This document shows, piece after piece, positions 5,168-12,238 of a stretch of 16,037 nt of DNA. Each line of letters opens with the position of its first letter. The stretch's first letter is position 1. Below the pieces are notes generated by a model. That model did no database searches. It had not been told where the DNA came from and saw nothing but the letters and a program-made list of their open reading frames with translations. A program made the position numbers and the translations under genes. This stretch comes from Pseudomonadota bacterium (lineage in GTDB: Bacteria; Pseudomonadota; Alphaproteobacteria; Sphingomonadales; Sphingomonadaceae), in the NCBI GenBank assembly GCA_023422695.1, contig JAFAGN010000217.1, positions 1 to 16,037 on the forward strand. Reading direction: 5' to 3'.

Positions 5168-7846
5168 ATGGGCCCGCCGATCCAGATCTCGCAAAATCCC
5201 GACATCCGCTATCTGGGGCGGATATTGGGCGACGTCATCCGTGCCTATGGCGGCGACAAATTGTTTCGGCAGACCGAATATATCCGCTCGTCGAGCGTCG
5301 ACCGGCATCGCGGGATTGCGGGGGCCGAGGCGATCGATCCGGGGCTCGATGCGCTGAGCCTCGACGACACCATTGCGTTTGTGCGCGGGTTCATGCTGTT
5401 TTCGATGCTCGCCAATCTGGCCGAGGATCGGCAGGGGGTGGCGGCCGAGCCCGAGGCGACGGTCGCGGCAGCGATCGAGAAGCTGAAGGGCGACGGGATC
5501 GACGGCGATGCGATCGCGGCGCTGCTGAGCGCGTCGCTCGTCGCGCCGGTGCTGACCGCGCACCCGACCGAGGTGCGGCGCAAATCGGTGCTCGACCACA
5601 AGAACCGCATCGCCGAGCTGATGCTGCTGCGCGATCGCGGCGAAGACGAGACGGCAGAGGGCGATGTCGTCGAGGACGCGATCCGGCGGCAGATCATATT
5701 ATTGTGGCAGACGCGGCCGCTGCGCACCGAGAAATTGTTCGTTGCCGACGAGATCGACAATGCGCTGACGTACCTGCGCGACGTGTTCCTGCCCGTAGTG
5801 CCGAAACTCTACGCGCGCTGGGAAGCCGAGCTGGGGCAACGTCCCGCGAGCTTCCTGCGCGTCGGGAGCTGGATCGGCGGCGACCGCGACGGCAATCCGT
5901 TCGTCACCGCCGAGACGATGGTCATGGCGACCGGGCGCAACGCCGCGGCGGTGCTGGGCCATTATATCGACGCGGTGCACGGGCTGGGCGCCGAACTATC
6001 GGTATCGGCGAGCCTTGCCGCGGTTCCCGAAGCGGTCGAGGCGCTGGCCGAGGCGAGCGGCGATACAGCGCCGAGCCGCCGCGACGAACCCTATCGCCGC
6101 GCGTTGTCGGGGATTTATGCGCGGCTGTGCGCGACCTATGCGCAGATCGTCGGCAAGGCGCCGCCGCGGCCTTCGGCGCTGAAGGGCAGCCCTTACGCGA
6201 CTCCTGCCGATTTTCGCCGCGACCTTGTTACGATCGCCAATGGCTTGTCGTCGAACAGCCAGGGCCAGTTTGGCGGCATCGGGGCGCTGGGGCGGCTGAT
6301 CCGCGCCGTCGAAGTCTTCGGGTTTCACCTCGCCACGCTCGACATGCGGCAGAACAGCGCGGTGCACGAGCGCGTGCTCGCCGAATTGCTCAGGGTGTCG
6401 GGCGTTTGCGCCGACTATCTGGCGCTGGGTGAAGAAGAACGCGTCGCGCTGCTCACCGCCGAACTCGCCAGCGACCGCCCGCTCGCAGCGCCTTGGCACC
6501 AATGGAGCGACGAGACCGCGGGCGAACTGGCGATCGTTCACGCCGCCGCCGACGTGCGCGCCCGGCTGGGCGGCGACGCGATCTGCCAGTGGATCATCAG
6601 CATGGCGCAGACCTTGTCCGACCTGCTCGAAGTGCATGTGCTGGCGCGCGAAGCGGGATTGTGGCGCAGCGGCGAAGCGGCGGGGCAGAGCAATTTGATG
6701 GTCGTGCCTTTGTTCGAGACGATCGCCGATCTCGACAAGGCGCCCGACATCATGGCGCGCTATTTTGCGATGCCCGAAATCGGCCCGCAGATCGGGGTGC
6801 GCGGGCATCAGGAAGTGATGATCGGCTATTCGGATTCGAACAAGGACGGCGGGTATCTGACCTCGACCTGGGGATTGCATCAGGCGTCGCAGGCGCTGAC
6901 CCCGGTGTTCGAGGAGGCCGACACCGCGATGCAATTGTTCCACGGCCGCGGCGGCGCGGTCGGGCGCGGCGGCGGCAGCGCCTTTGCCGCGATCCGGGCG
7001 CAGCCCGCAGGCACGGTGCAGGGGCGCATCCGCATCACCGAACAGGGCGAGGTGATCGCGGCGAAATATGGCACCGCGGCGAGCGCGGCGACGAATCTGG
7101 AAGCGATGGTGTCGGCGAGTCTGCTCGCGAGCCTCGAGCCCGAGGCATTGAGCGAGGCCGATGCGGCGCGCTTTACCGCGGCGATGGACGCGCTGTCGGA
7201 CAGCGCCTTCGCCGCCTATCGCGGGCTGGTGTACGACACGCCGACGTTCAAGGACTTCTTCCGCGCGATGACGCCGATCGCCGAGATCGCGGGCCTCAAG
7301 ATCGGATCGCGGCCGTCGAGCCGCACCAAATCGAGCGCGATCGAGGATCTGCGCGCGATCCCCTGGGTGTTCAGCTGGGCGCAGGCGCGCGCGATGCTGC
7401 CGGGCTGGTACGGGACCGGCGAGGGTTTCGCGGGGTTCGGTGACAAGGCATTGCTTGCCGACATGGCGGCGGGCTGGCCGTTCTTCGCCGCGCTGCTCGG
7501 CAATATGGAAATGGTGCTGGCGAAATCCGACATGGGGATCGCGGCGCGCTATGCCGAGCTGGCCGGGCATGTCGACGGGCATGACGCGATCTTCACGCGC
7601 ATCCGCGACGGGTGGAACCGGGCGCATGACGGCTTGCTCTCCATCACCGGGCAGACGCGGTTGCTGGAGAAGAACCCGGCGCTCGAGGCGTCGATCCGGC
7701 TGCGCCTGCCCTATATCGAGCCGCTCAACCTGCTCCAGATCGAACTGATGAAGCGCCATCGTGCGGGCGAAACGGACCCGCGGATTGCCGAGGGCATCCA
7801 GCTGACGATCAATGCGATTGCGACGGCATTGCGGAATAGCGGGTAG
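5168..7846 (+). CDS. ppc: Phosphoenolpyruvate carboxylase
   Basis: Carboxylates phosphoenolpyruvate with bicarbonate to oxaloacetate, refilling the TCA cycle; cytosolic, normally a homotetramer. The 892-aa length is typical of the bacterial enzyme. Conserved blocks appear in order: TAHPTEV with His132 (catalytic), LWQTRPLR, GSWIGGDRDGNPFV (from 233), GFHLATLDMRQNS, GYSDSNKDGGYLTSTW (S555-D560), FHGRGGAVGRGGG (from 591, with the catalytic Arg), RITEQGEVI, and a C-terminus ending TINAIATALRNSG. I chose ATG 5168 because the family N-terminus (NPDIRYLGRILGDVI) begins shortly after; an in-frame TTG at 5132 would add 12 unconserved residues. AGGTG lies about 14 bases upstream. It is transcribed in the same direction as the R-M genes, but the hairpin and base-composition break argue for its own promoter. 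It contains one GCGGCCGC site. Confidence 0.97.
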   Translation: MGPPIQISQNPDIRYLGRILGDVIRAYGGDKLFRQTEYIRSSSVDRHRGIAGAEAIDPGLDALSLDDTIAFVRGFMLFSMLANLAEDRQGVAAEPEATVAAAIEKLKGDGIDGDAIAALLSASLVAPVLTAHPTEVRRKSVLDHKNRIAELMLLRDRGEDETAEGDVVEDAIRRQIILLWQTRPLRTEKLFVADEIDNALTYLRDVFLPVVPKLYARWEAELGQRPASFLRVGSWIGGDRDGNPFVTAETMVMATGRNAAAVLGHYIDAVHGLGAELSVSASLAAVPEAVEALAEASGDTAPSRRDEPYRRALSGIYARLCATYAQIVGKAPPRPSALKGSPYATPADFRRDLVTIANGLSSNSQGQFGGIGALGRLIRAVEVFGFHLATLDMRQNSAVHERVLAELLRVSGVCADYLALGEEERVALLTAELASDRPLAAPWHQWSDETAGELAIVHAAADVRARLGGDAICQWIISMAQTLSDLLEVHVLAREAGLWRSGEAAGQSNLMVVPLFETIADLDKAPDIMARYFAMPEIGPQIGVRGHQEVMIGYSDSNKDGGYLTSTWGLHQASQALTPVFEEADTAMQLFHGRGGAVGRGGGSAFAAIRAQPAGTVQGRIRITEQGEVIAAKYGTAASAATNLEAMVSASLLASLEPEALSEADAARFTAAMDALSDSAFAAYRGLVYDTPTFKDFFRAMTPIAEIAGLKIGSRPSSRTKSSAIEDLRAIPWVFSWAQARAMLPGWYGTGEGFAGFGDKALLADMAAGWPFFAALLGNMEMVLAKSDMGIAARYAELAGHVDGHDAIFTRIRDGWNRAHDGLLSITGQTRLLEKNPALEASIRLRLPYIEPLNLLQIELMKRHRAGETDPRIAEGIQLTINAIATALRNSG
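5713..5720. other. GCGGCCGC octamer (NotI site) inside ppc
   Basis: The only exact GCGGCCGC I found in the window, 640 bp after the NotI-like nuclease gene. If the system has NotI specificity, this site would need methylation by the neighbouring methyltransferase. Confidence 0.9.
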
Positions 7847-7860
7847 GCTTTCAACGCTTC

Positions 7861-7943
7861 GTCATTGCGAGGAGCCCAAGGCGACGCGGCAATCCAGAGT
7901 TTGCGTAAACCGCTCTGGATTGCTTCGCTTCGCTCGCAATGAC
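7861..7943. repeat. Nested palindromic intergenic element between convergent genes
   Basis: The outer arms GTCATTGCGAG (7861-7871) and CTCGCAATGAC (7933-7943) are exact reverse complements. The inner arms GCAATCCAGAG (7889-7899) and CTCTGGATTGC (7913-7923) are too. The motif is a well-known dispersed proteobacterial repeat. It occupies most of the 117-bp gap between ppc and the convergent lipoprotein gene and could act as a two-way terminator. Confidence 0.85.
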
Positions 7944-7963
7944 AAAGTATATTTGCGCCGCCC

Positions 7964-8494
7964 TTACTTCGAAACGATCACCACCTCACCCCTGGCATTC
8001 GCGCCGTCGGGGGCAAAGCTGATCGTGAAATCGTCACCATCCTTGTCGGTGCCGCGCAGCGTCGTGCCGGTGCGCTGGACCTGGATGTTCCGCTTGGCGA
8101 ATTCGGCGCCCATCCAGTCGGCGGCGACCTTCGGCGCGGCGGGCGAGCTGAAGCCGAATTTCACCGTCGCGGTGTCGGCGCCATTCTTGTCGCTGGCGTC
8201 GATGTCCATCTTGTCGATCTTGCTGCCGGGATAGAGCTTCACCCCGTCGATGTCGAAATCGGTGTGAATGTCCATGTCGCCGAGATCGGGGATGTCGAGG
8301 TCGATATTGACCCCGTCGCCGCCGATCTTGATGTTGCCGCCATCCTTGCCCGACGTGATCCGGACGTTGCCGCCACCCTCGCCATCGGCGTTGATCGAAA
8401 TATCCGGGCTGTCGGCGGCTTTGTCAGCCGCCTTCTCGTCCTGCCCGCAGGCGGCGAGGAGCATCATCGGGGGAATCAGATACGCAAAACGCAT
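7964..8494 (-). CDS. Asp/Gly-rich lipoprotein of unknown function
   Basis: A 176-aa exported lipoprotein. The signal peptide MRFAYLIPPMMLLAAC ends in a lipobox with Cys16, followed by GQDEKAADKAADSP, a flexible linker. Residues about 30-85 are a repetitive, acidic, beta-prone stretch (ISINADGEGGGNVRITSGKD, then GGNIKIGGDGVNIDLDIPDL) with alternating hydrophobic residues and many Asp and Gly, suggesting a small beta-helix or strand-rich solenoid. The C-terminal part (AADWMGAEFAKRNI ... FAPDGANARGEVVIVSK) looks globular. ATG 8494 is chosen because AAGGAGA stands 6 bases upstream and the signal peptide starts there; a longer in-frame start at 8566 has no such support. I do not recognise a named function. 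It is convergent to ppc and followed by a repeat upstream, so it is probably monocistronic. Confidence 0.82.
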   Translation of the reverse strand: MRFAYLIPPMMLLAACGQDEKAADKAADSPDISINADGEGGGNVRITSGKDGGNIKIGGDGVNIDLDIPDLGDMDIHTDFDIDGVKLYPGSKIDKMDIDASDKNGADTATVKFGFSSPAAPKVAADWMGAEFAKRNIQVQRTGTTLRGTDKDGDDFTISFAPDGANARGEVVIVSK

Positions 8495-8560
8495 GGCACA
8501 TCTCCTTGGTGCATTAGTTGAATAATACACCTTGGCGAGGGACGAGTCAAACTCCTCTTT

Positions 8561-8637
8561 CGTCACCCCGGACTCGATCCGGGGTCCCGCTATTCGACGC
8601 CCGCAAAGCGGGATGCCGGATCAAGTCCGGCATGACG
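8561..8637. repeat. Double-hairpin intergenic repeat
   Basis: Two hairpins, CCCCGGACTCGATCCGGGG (8566-8584) and ATGCCGGATCAAGTCCGGCAT (8612-8632), are joined by pairing arms CCCGC/GCGGG and enclosed by CGTCA (8561-8565) and TGACG (8633-8637). This pattern is common between genes in sphingomonads. It fills much of the 161-bp gap 8495-8655, where nothing else is seen. Confidence 0.8.
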
Positions 8638-8655
8638 GTGAAAGTTAGGCCGGGC

Positions 8656-9459
8656 TTACGCGTCGATGCTGGTTTTCAGATCGCCGTGGACCAGCCCGCC
8701 GTCGACGGTGATGGTGTCGCCGACGACATAGTCGCCCGCTTTCGACGCGAGGAAGATCGCGGCGCCCGCCATATCCTCGGGCACGCCGATGCGCTTGACC
8801 GGGATGCTCTTGGCGACCGCATCGCCATGGTCGCGCGCGGCCTTGTTCATGTCCGACTGGAAGGCGCCGGGGGCGATCGCGGTGACCAGAATATGGTCGG
8901 TGACGAGGCGCGCCGCGAGGCGTTTGGTGAGGTACAGGATCGCCGCCTTCGACGCATGATAGCTATAGGTTTCCCACGGATTGAGCCGCTGGCCGTCGAT
9001 CGAGCCGATGTTGATGACTTTCGCCGGGCGCTCCTGCGATCCGCCCGCCTTGAGCAGACCGTGCAGCGCCTGCGTCAGGAAAAAGGGCGATTTGACGTTG
9101 ATGTCCATCACCTTGTCCCAGCCTGCCTCGGGGAAACCCTCGAACGGTTCGCCCCATGCGGCACCGGCGTTGTTGACGAGGATGTCGAGGCGTTCCTCGC
9201 GCGCTTCGAGTTCCTTGGCGAGCGCACGGCACCCTTCGACGGTCGCGAGATCGACGGGCAGGCCGATGACCTTGCCCGGATAGCGCGTTTCGAAATCGGC
9301 GATAGCTTCCTCGATCTGCGCCGTTTTGCGCGCCGAGATATAGACGCGGGCACAGCCTGCGGCGAGATAGCCCTCGACAATCATCTTGCCGATACCGCGC
9401 GAGCCGCCGGTGACGAGCGCGATGCGGCCGTCGAGGCCGAACATGTCTTGGAGGTTCAT
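8656..9459 (-). CDS. RhlG-like short-chain dehydrogenase/reductase
   Basis: Classical SDR of 267 aa using NAD(P)H to interconvert a hydroxyl and a ketone. Visible are the cofactor loop TGGSRGIG (17-24), NNAG (96-99), and the catalytic Ser153 (in NIGSIDG) with Tyr167-x3-Lys171 (YHASK), then PG at 197-198. The blocks ALVTGGSRGIGKMI, VYISARK, LDILVNNAGAAWG and NIGSIDGQR are those of RhlG-type 3-oxoacyl reductases. Arg44 after the second strand (SARK) suggests NADPH preference. AAGGAG lies 8 bases before the ATG. It is third in a minus-strand series after two acyl-CoA dehydrogenases, separated from the nearer one by 159 bp of repeat, so it may share their transcript. A role in reducing or oxidising a beta-keto/hydroxy intermediate of the same pathway is inferred. 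Confidence 0.9.
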   Translation of the reverse strand: MNLQDMFGLDGRIALVTGGSRGIGKMIVEGYLAAGCARVYISARKTAQIEEAIADFETRYPGKVIGLPVDLATVEGCRALAKELEAREERLDILVNNAGAAWGEPFEGFPEAGWDKVMDINVKSPFFLTQALHGLLKAGGSQERPAKVINIGSIDGQRLNPWETYSYHASKAAILYLTKRLAARLVTDHILVTAIAPGAFQSDMNKAARDHGDAVAKSIPVKRIGVPEDMAGAAIFLASKAGDYVVGDTITVDGGLVHGDLKTSIDA

Positions 9460-9473
9460 AAGCTGGGCTCCTT

Positions 9474-9611
9474 AAAGCCCCTCCCCTTCAGGGGAGGGGT
9501 TGGGGTGGGGTCTCGCGAGGTAGCGCAAGGCCGATAGACCACCCCACCCCGCTGCGACTAGGGAACGAGTTCCCAAGTCTCACTGCCCCTCCCCTGAAGG
9601 GGAGGGGTTTT
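9474..9611. repeat. MITE-like intergenic repeat, copy 1
   Basis: The ends are inverted: AAAGCCCCTCCCCTTCAGGG at 9474-9493 against the reverse complement of the right end (CCCTGAAGGGGAGGGGTTTT, 9592-9611). Each end is itself a hairpin (CCCCTCCCC-TTCA-GGGGAGGGG). The interior has a third hairpin, GACT-A-GGGAAC-GA-GTTCCC-A-AGTC (9556-9579). A second copy in the same orientation lies at 10752-10879. Together they bracket one acyl-CoA dehydrogenase gene. Confidence 0.9.
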
Positions 9612-9618
9612 AGGTCGT

Positions 9619-10737
9619 TTAGTACCCGTTCATCCGCGCCACCTGGTCGATGTGATAATGCACATCGCCCATATACTCCGCCAAGGCGCGGTCGCGTTTC
9701 ATGTAGAGGCCGATGTCATATTCGTCGGTCATGCCGATGCCGCCGTGCATCTGGACGCCTTCGCGCACCGCGAGGTTGGCAGCGCGCCCGGCCTTGGCTT
9801 TCGCGACCGAGACCATCAGCTTGGCGCCTTCGCTGCCTTCGTCCAAAAGCTGCTGCGCCTTCATCACGGTGGCGCGCGCGACTTCCATCTCGCCATAGAG
9901 ATGCGCGGCGCGGTGCTGGAGTCCCTGGAACTCGCCGATCAGCTTGCCGAACTGCTTGCGTTCCTTGAGGTAGGTGACGGTCATGTCCATCGCCCCCTGC
10001 CCGACGCCGACCATTTCGGCGGCAGCGCCGGTACGCGTTGCGGCGAGCAGCGCGTCGAGGATCTCACCGCCCGCGTCGACTTCGCCGATCACCGCGTCGG
10101 CATCGACCTCGACGCCGTCGAGGGTGACATGGCTCGCGAGGCTGGAGTCGACGAGGCGACGCGGGTCGGCGGTGACGCCCTTTGCATCCTTCGGCACCGC
10201 GAACAGGGTGATGCCGCCGTCGGTCTTCGCCGCGACGATGCTCATGTCGGCGACATGGCCGTGGAGGACAAAGCTTTTCTTGCCGTCCAAGCGGAAGCCG
10301 TTGCCGGCGCGCGTCGCAGTGGTGGCGATGCGCTCGGGGCGATGCTTGGCGCCCTCGTCGATCGCGAGCGCGATGATCGCTTCACCGCTGGCGATCGCGG
10401 GGAGCCAGCGGCCCGCCTGCGTCCCGCCCGCCTTGGCCAGCGCGGCGACCGCGCCGACGCTGGTCGCGAGAAACGGCGAAGGGGTCAGGTTGCGGCCGAT
10501 TTCCTCGAGCACGATGCCCGCCTCCATATGCCCCATGCCGAGCCCGCCATGCGCCTCGGGAACGAGCATCCCGGGCAAGCCCATTTCGGTGAACTGCGCC
10601 CAGAGGTCGCGCGAGAAGCCCGTGGCGTCGGCGCTGTCGCGGAGTTTGCGCAGATGCGACACCGGCGCCTGTTCGGCGACGAAGGGCGCGACGCTGTCCT
10701 TGAGCATCGCCTGGTCGTCATTGTGATAGAGTGGCAT
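9619..10737 (-). CDS. Acyl-CoA dehydrogenase, small-subunit type of a heteromeric pair
   Basis: FAD enzyme of 372 aa that would introduce an alpha,beta double bond into an acyl-CoA. The domain order is N-terminal helices (1-115), middle beta domain (about 120-225), and C-terminal helices with ERKQFGKLIGEFQGLQHRAA (259-278, FAD/dimer signature) and MHGGIGMTDEYD (330-341), where Glu339 is the likely catalytic base. The usual middle-domain FAD signature is degenerate (IIALAIDEGAKH instead of the common T/S-E-x-x-x-G-S-D). This is the pattern of the smaller partner in alpha2-beta2 acyl-CoA dehydrogenases such as mycobacterial FadE pairs or pimeloyl-CoA dehydrogenase. AGGGAG lies in front of the ATG. 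The larger partner is immediately upstream on the same strand, 148 bp away, with a repeat between them. Substrate not identifiable; heteromer is inferred from the pairing. Confidence 0.9.
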   Translation of the reverse strand: MPLYHNDDQAMLKDSVAPFVAEQAPVSHLRKLRDSADATGFSRDLWAQFTEMGLPGMLVPEAHGGLGMGHMEAGIVLEEIGRNLTPSPFLATSVGAVAALAKAGGTQAGRWLPAIASGEAIIALAIDEGAKHRPERIATTATRAGNGFRLDGKKSFVLHGHVADMSIVAAKTDGGITLFAVPKDAKGVTADPRRLVDSSLASHVTLDGVEVDADAVIGEVDAGGEILDALLAATRTGAAAEMVGVGQGAMDMTVTYLKERKQFGKLIGEFQGLQHRAAHLYGEMEVARATVMKAQQLLDEGSEGAKLMVSVAKAKAGRAANLAVREGVQMHGGIGMTDEYDIGLYMKRDRALAEYMGDVHYHIDQVARMNGY

Positions 10738-10751
10738 GTCTTACTCCCTCT

Positions 10752-10879
10752 AAAGCCCCTCCCCTTCAGGGGAGGGGTTGGGGTGGGGTTTGTCAGGTTA
10801 GCGCGAGGCCGATGGCCCCACCCGCTGCGACTAGACAGCAAGCTGCCAAGTCTCGCTGCCCTCCCCTGAAGGGGAGGGA
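10752..10879. repeat. MITE-like intergenic repeat, copy 2
   Basis: Same layout and orientation as the copy at 9474-9611: left end AAAGCCCCTCCCCTTCAGGG, right end CCTCCCCTGAAGGGGAGGG, shared core CCGCTGCGACTAG and CCAAGTCTC. The central hairpin here reads GACT-A-GACAGC-AA-GCTGCC-A-AGTC: different bases, but still largely self-complementary. It fills nearly the whole 148-bp gap between the two dehydrogenase genes. Confidence 0.9.
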
Positions 10880-10885
10880 TGGCTG

Positions 10886-12067
10886 CTAAGCCCCCGGCAA
10901 ATCCAGGATACGCTTGGCGATGACGTTGAGCATGACTTCGCTCGTCCCGCCCTCGATCGAATTGGCCTTGGTGCGCAGCCAGCCGCGCGCGCGGGCGCCG
11001 CCCTTGGTCTCTTCGCTGTCCCATTCGAGCGCTTCGCTGCCGCCGCCCGACATGACGAGTTCGTGGCGGCGCTTGTTGAGTTCGGTGCCGACATATTTCA
11101 TCATGTTCGAGCTGGCCGGATGTGCACGCCCGGTTTTCCACATGTCCATGAAACGCTCGCCCATCGCGCGATAGGCAAAGACGTCGACGTCGAACGCCGC
11201 CATTTCGGCGCGCAGGATCGGGTCGTCGAGCTCTCCTGCGGCATTCTTGCCGAACGCCTTGGCAAAGGCGCCGCCGATGCTGACCATGTCGCCGCCCGCG
11301 CCGCCGCCCGAGATCATCTCGCGTTCGTGGCCGAGCAGATATTTGGCGACGTCCCAGCCGCGGTTGATCTCGCCGACATATTGCGTCTTCGGTACCTTCA
11401 CATCGTCGAAGAAGGTTTCGCAGAACGGACTGTTGCCGCTGATCAGCAGGATCGGCTTGGTCGTGACACCCTCGCTTGCCATATCGAACAGCATGAAGGT
11501 GATGCCCTGATATTTGTTCGCCTTGTCGGTGCGGACGAGGCAGAAAATCCAGTCGGCCTGATCGGCGTAGCTGGTCCAGATTTTCGACCCGTTGACGACC
11601 CAGTGATCGCCCTTGTCCTCGCCGAAGGTCTGCAGGCTGACGAGATCGCTGCCCGAACCCGGTTCCGAATAGCCCTGGCACCAGCGGATTTCGCCGCGCG
11701 CGATCGGGTTCAGATAATGGACCTTCTGTTCTTCGGTGCCGAATTGCAGCAGCGCCGGGCCGAGCATCCAGATGCCGAAGCTGTCGAGCGGCGAGCGCGC
11801 ATTGATGCGCTTCATTTCCTGTTTCAGGATCTTGGTCTGTTCGGGGGTCAGCCCGGCGCCGCCATAGGCCTTGGGCCAGTCGGGGACAGTATAACCCTTG
11901 GCAACGCAGGCTTCGAGCCACGCCTTTTGGGCGTCATTCTTGAACACCCAATTGCGCCCGCCCCAGCAGACATCGCCTTCCTCGCGGATGGGTTCGCGCA
12001 TTGCGGCGGGGCAGTTTGCCTCCAGCCAGTCGCGCGCTTCGGCGCGAAAAGCGTCCAGATCGCTCAT
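10886..12067 (-). CDS. Acyl-CoA dehydrogenase, large-subunit type of a heteromeric pair
   Basis: FAD-dependent acyl-CoA dehydrogenase family, 393 aa. The N-terminal helical domain includes VPDWPKAYGGAGLTPEQ (61-77). The middle beta domain has WCQGYSEPGSGSDL (129-142), the FAD-binding signature that is degenerate in its partner. The C-terminal part ends NSIEGGTSEVMLNVIAKRIL, the EGTSE-type flavin-adenine contact. Unlike the small protein, it has no HGGxG-x3-E block, so the two look complementary, as in heterotetrameric dehydrogenases of steroid and dicarboxylate catabolism. GAGGAG lies before the ATG. It leads the minus-strand series and is divergent from the SDR gene at 12239; the 171-bp region between holds two copies of the shared palindrome. 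Substrate unknown. Confidence 0.92.
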   Translation of the reverse strand: MSDLDAFRAEARDWLEANCPAAMREPIREEGDVCWGGRNWVFKNDAQKAWLEACVAKGYTVPDWPKAYGGAGLTPEQTKILKQEMKRINARSPLDSFGIWMLGPALLQFGTEEQKVHYLNPIARGEIRWCQGYSEPGSGSDLVSLQTFGEDKGDHWVVNGSKIWTSYADQADWIFCLVRTDKANKYQGITFMLFDMASEGVTTKPILLISGNSPFCETFFDDVKVPKTQYVGEINRGWDVAKYLLGHEREMISGGGAGGDMVSIGGAFAKAFGKNAAGELDDPILRAEMAAFDVDVFAYRAMGERFMDMWKTGRAHPASSNMMKYVGTELNKRRHELVMSGGGSEALEWDSEETKGGARARGWLRTKANSIEGGTSEVMLNVIAKRILDLPGA

Positions 12068-12115
12068 GTTTCAGGCTCCTCTTCTCGGCGGCAAATCTAG
12101 GAGCAGTCGGCTGCT

Positions 12116-12129
12116 TTACGCAAGCGTCA
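12116..12129. promoter_or_regulatory. Near-match of the shared operator-like palindrome
   Basis: TTACG-CAAG-CGTCA: one base off TTACG-N4-CGTAA. It lies 49 bases before the start of the large dehydrogenase gene, a position fitting that gene's promoter. Confidence 0.5.
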
Positions 12130-12149
12130 ACTTGAGCAGGCCAACCTGC

Positions 12150-12167
12150 CGTTACGGCGCCGTAACG
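12150..12167. promoter_or_regulatory. Perfect 18-bp palindrome, candidate operator
   Basis: CGTTACGGCGCCGTAACG is perfectly symmetric, with core TTACG-GCGC-CGTAA at 12152-12165. It sits in the middle of the divergent region, 15 bp upstream of the candidate -35 box for the SDR gene. It shares its half-sites and spacing with 14635-14648. Confidence 0.7.
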
Positions 12168-12182
12168 TCGGATGGAGCGGCG

Positions 12183-12210
12183 TTGACGCGCCCCGCCGCG
12201 CGCCTAAGCT
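12183..12210 (+). promoter_or_regulatory. Candidate promoter of the SDR-transporter operon
   Basis: TTGACG (12183-12188) and TAAGCT (12205-12210) are separated by 16 bp. Transcription would start about 20 bases before the ATG at 12239, leaving room for the ribosome site GGGAGCAGGAT. Confidence 0.4.
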
Positions 12211-12238
12211 AGGTGGCAAAAGAAAACGGGAGCAGGAT

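Noticed and set aside
5996..7759. 587-codon open frame antisense to ppc
   Set aside because: The translation is rich in Arg, His and Ala without motifs, while the other strand encodes all conserved blocks of phosphoenolpyruvate carboxylase. It is a composition artefact.
9652..10869. 405-codon plus-strand frame antisense to the small acyl-CoA dehydrogenase
   Set aside because: No family signal, and it runs into the repeat element; the minus-strand gene is clearly real.
9474..10879. The same-orientation repeat pair as a composite transposon around the small dehydrogenase gene
   Set aside because: No transposase frame is present in or near either copy, and both copies fit neatly in intergenic gaps, like non-autonomous dispersed repeats. 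The enclosed gene pairs functionally with its neighbour.
10485..11921. 478-codon minus-strand frame spanning both dehydrogenase genes
   Set aside because: It is out of frame with both recognised proteins and crosses the repeat; its translation is low-complexity and lacks motifs.
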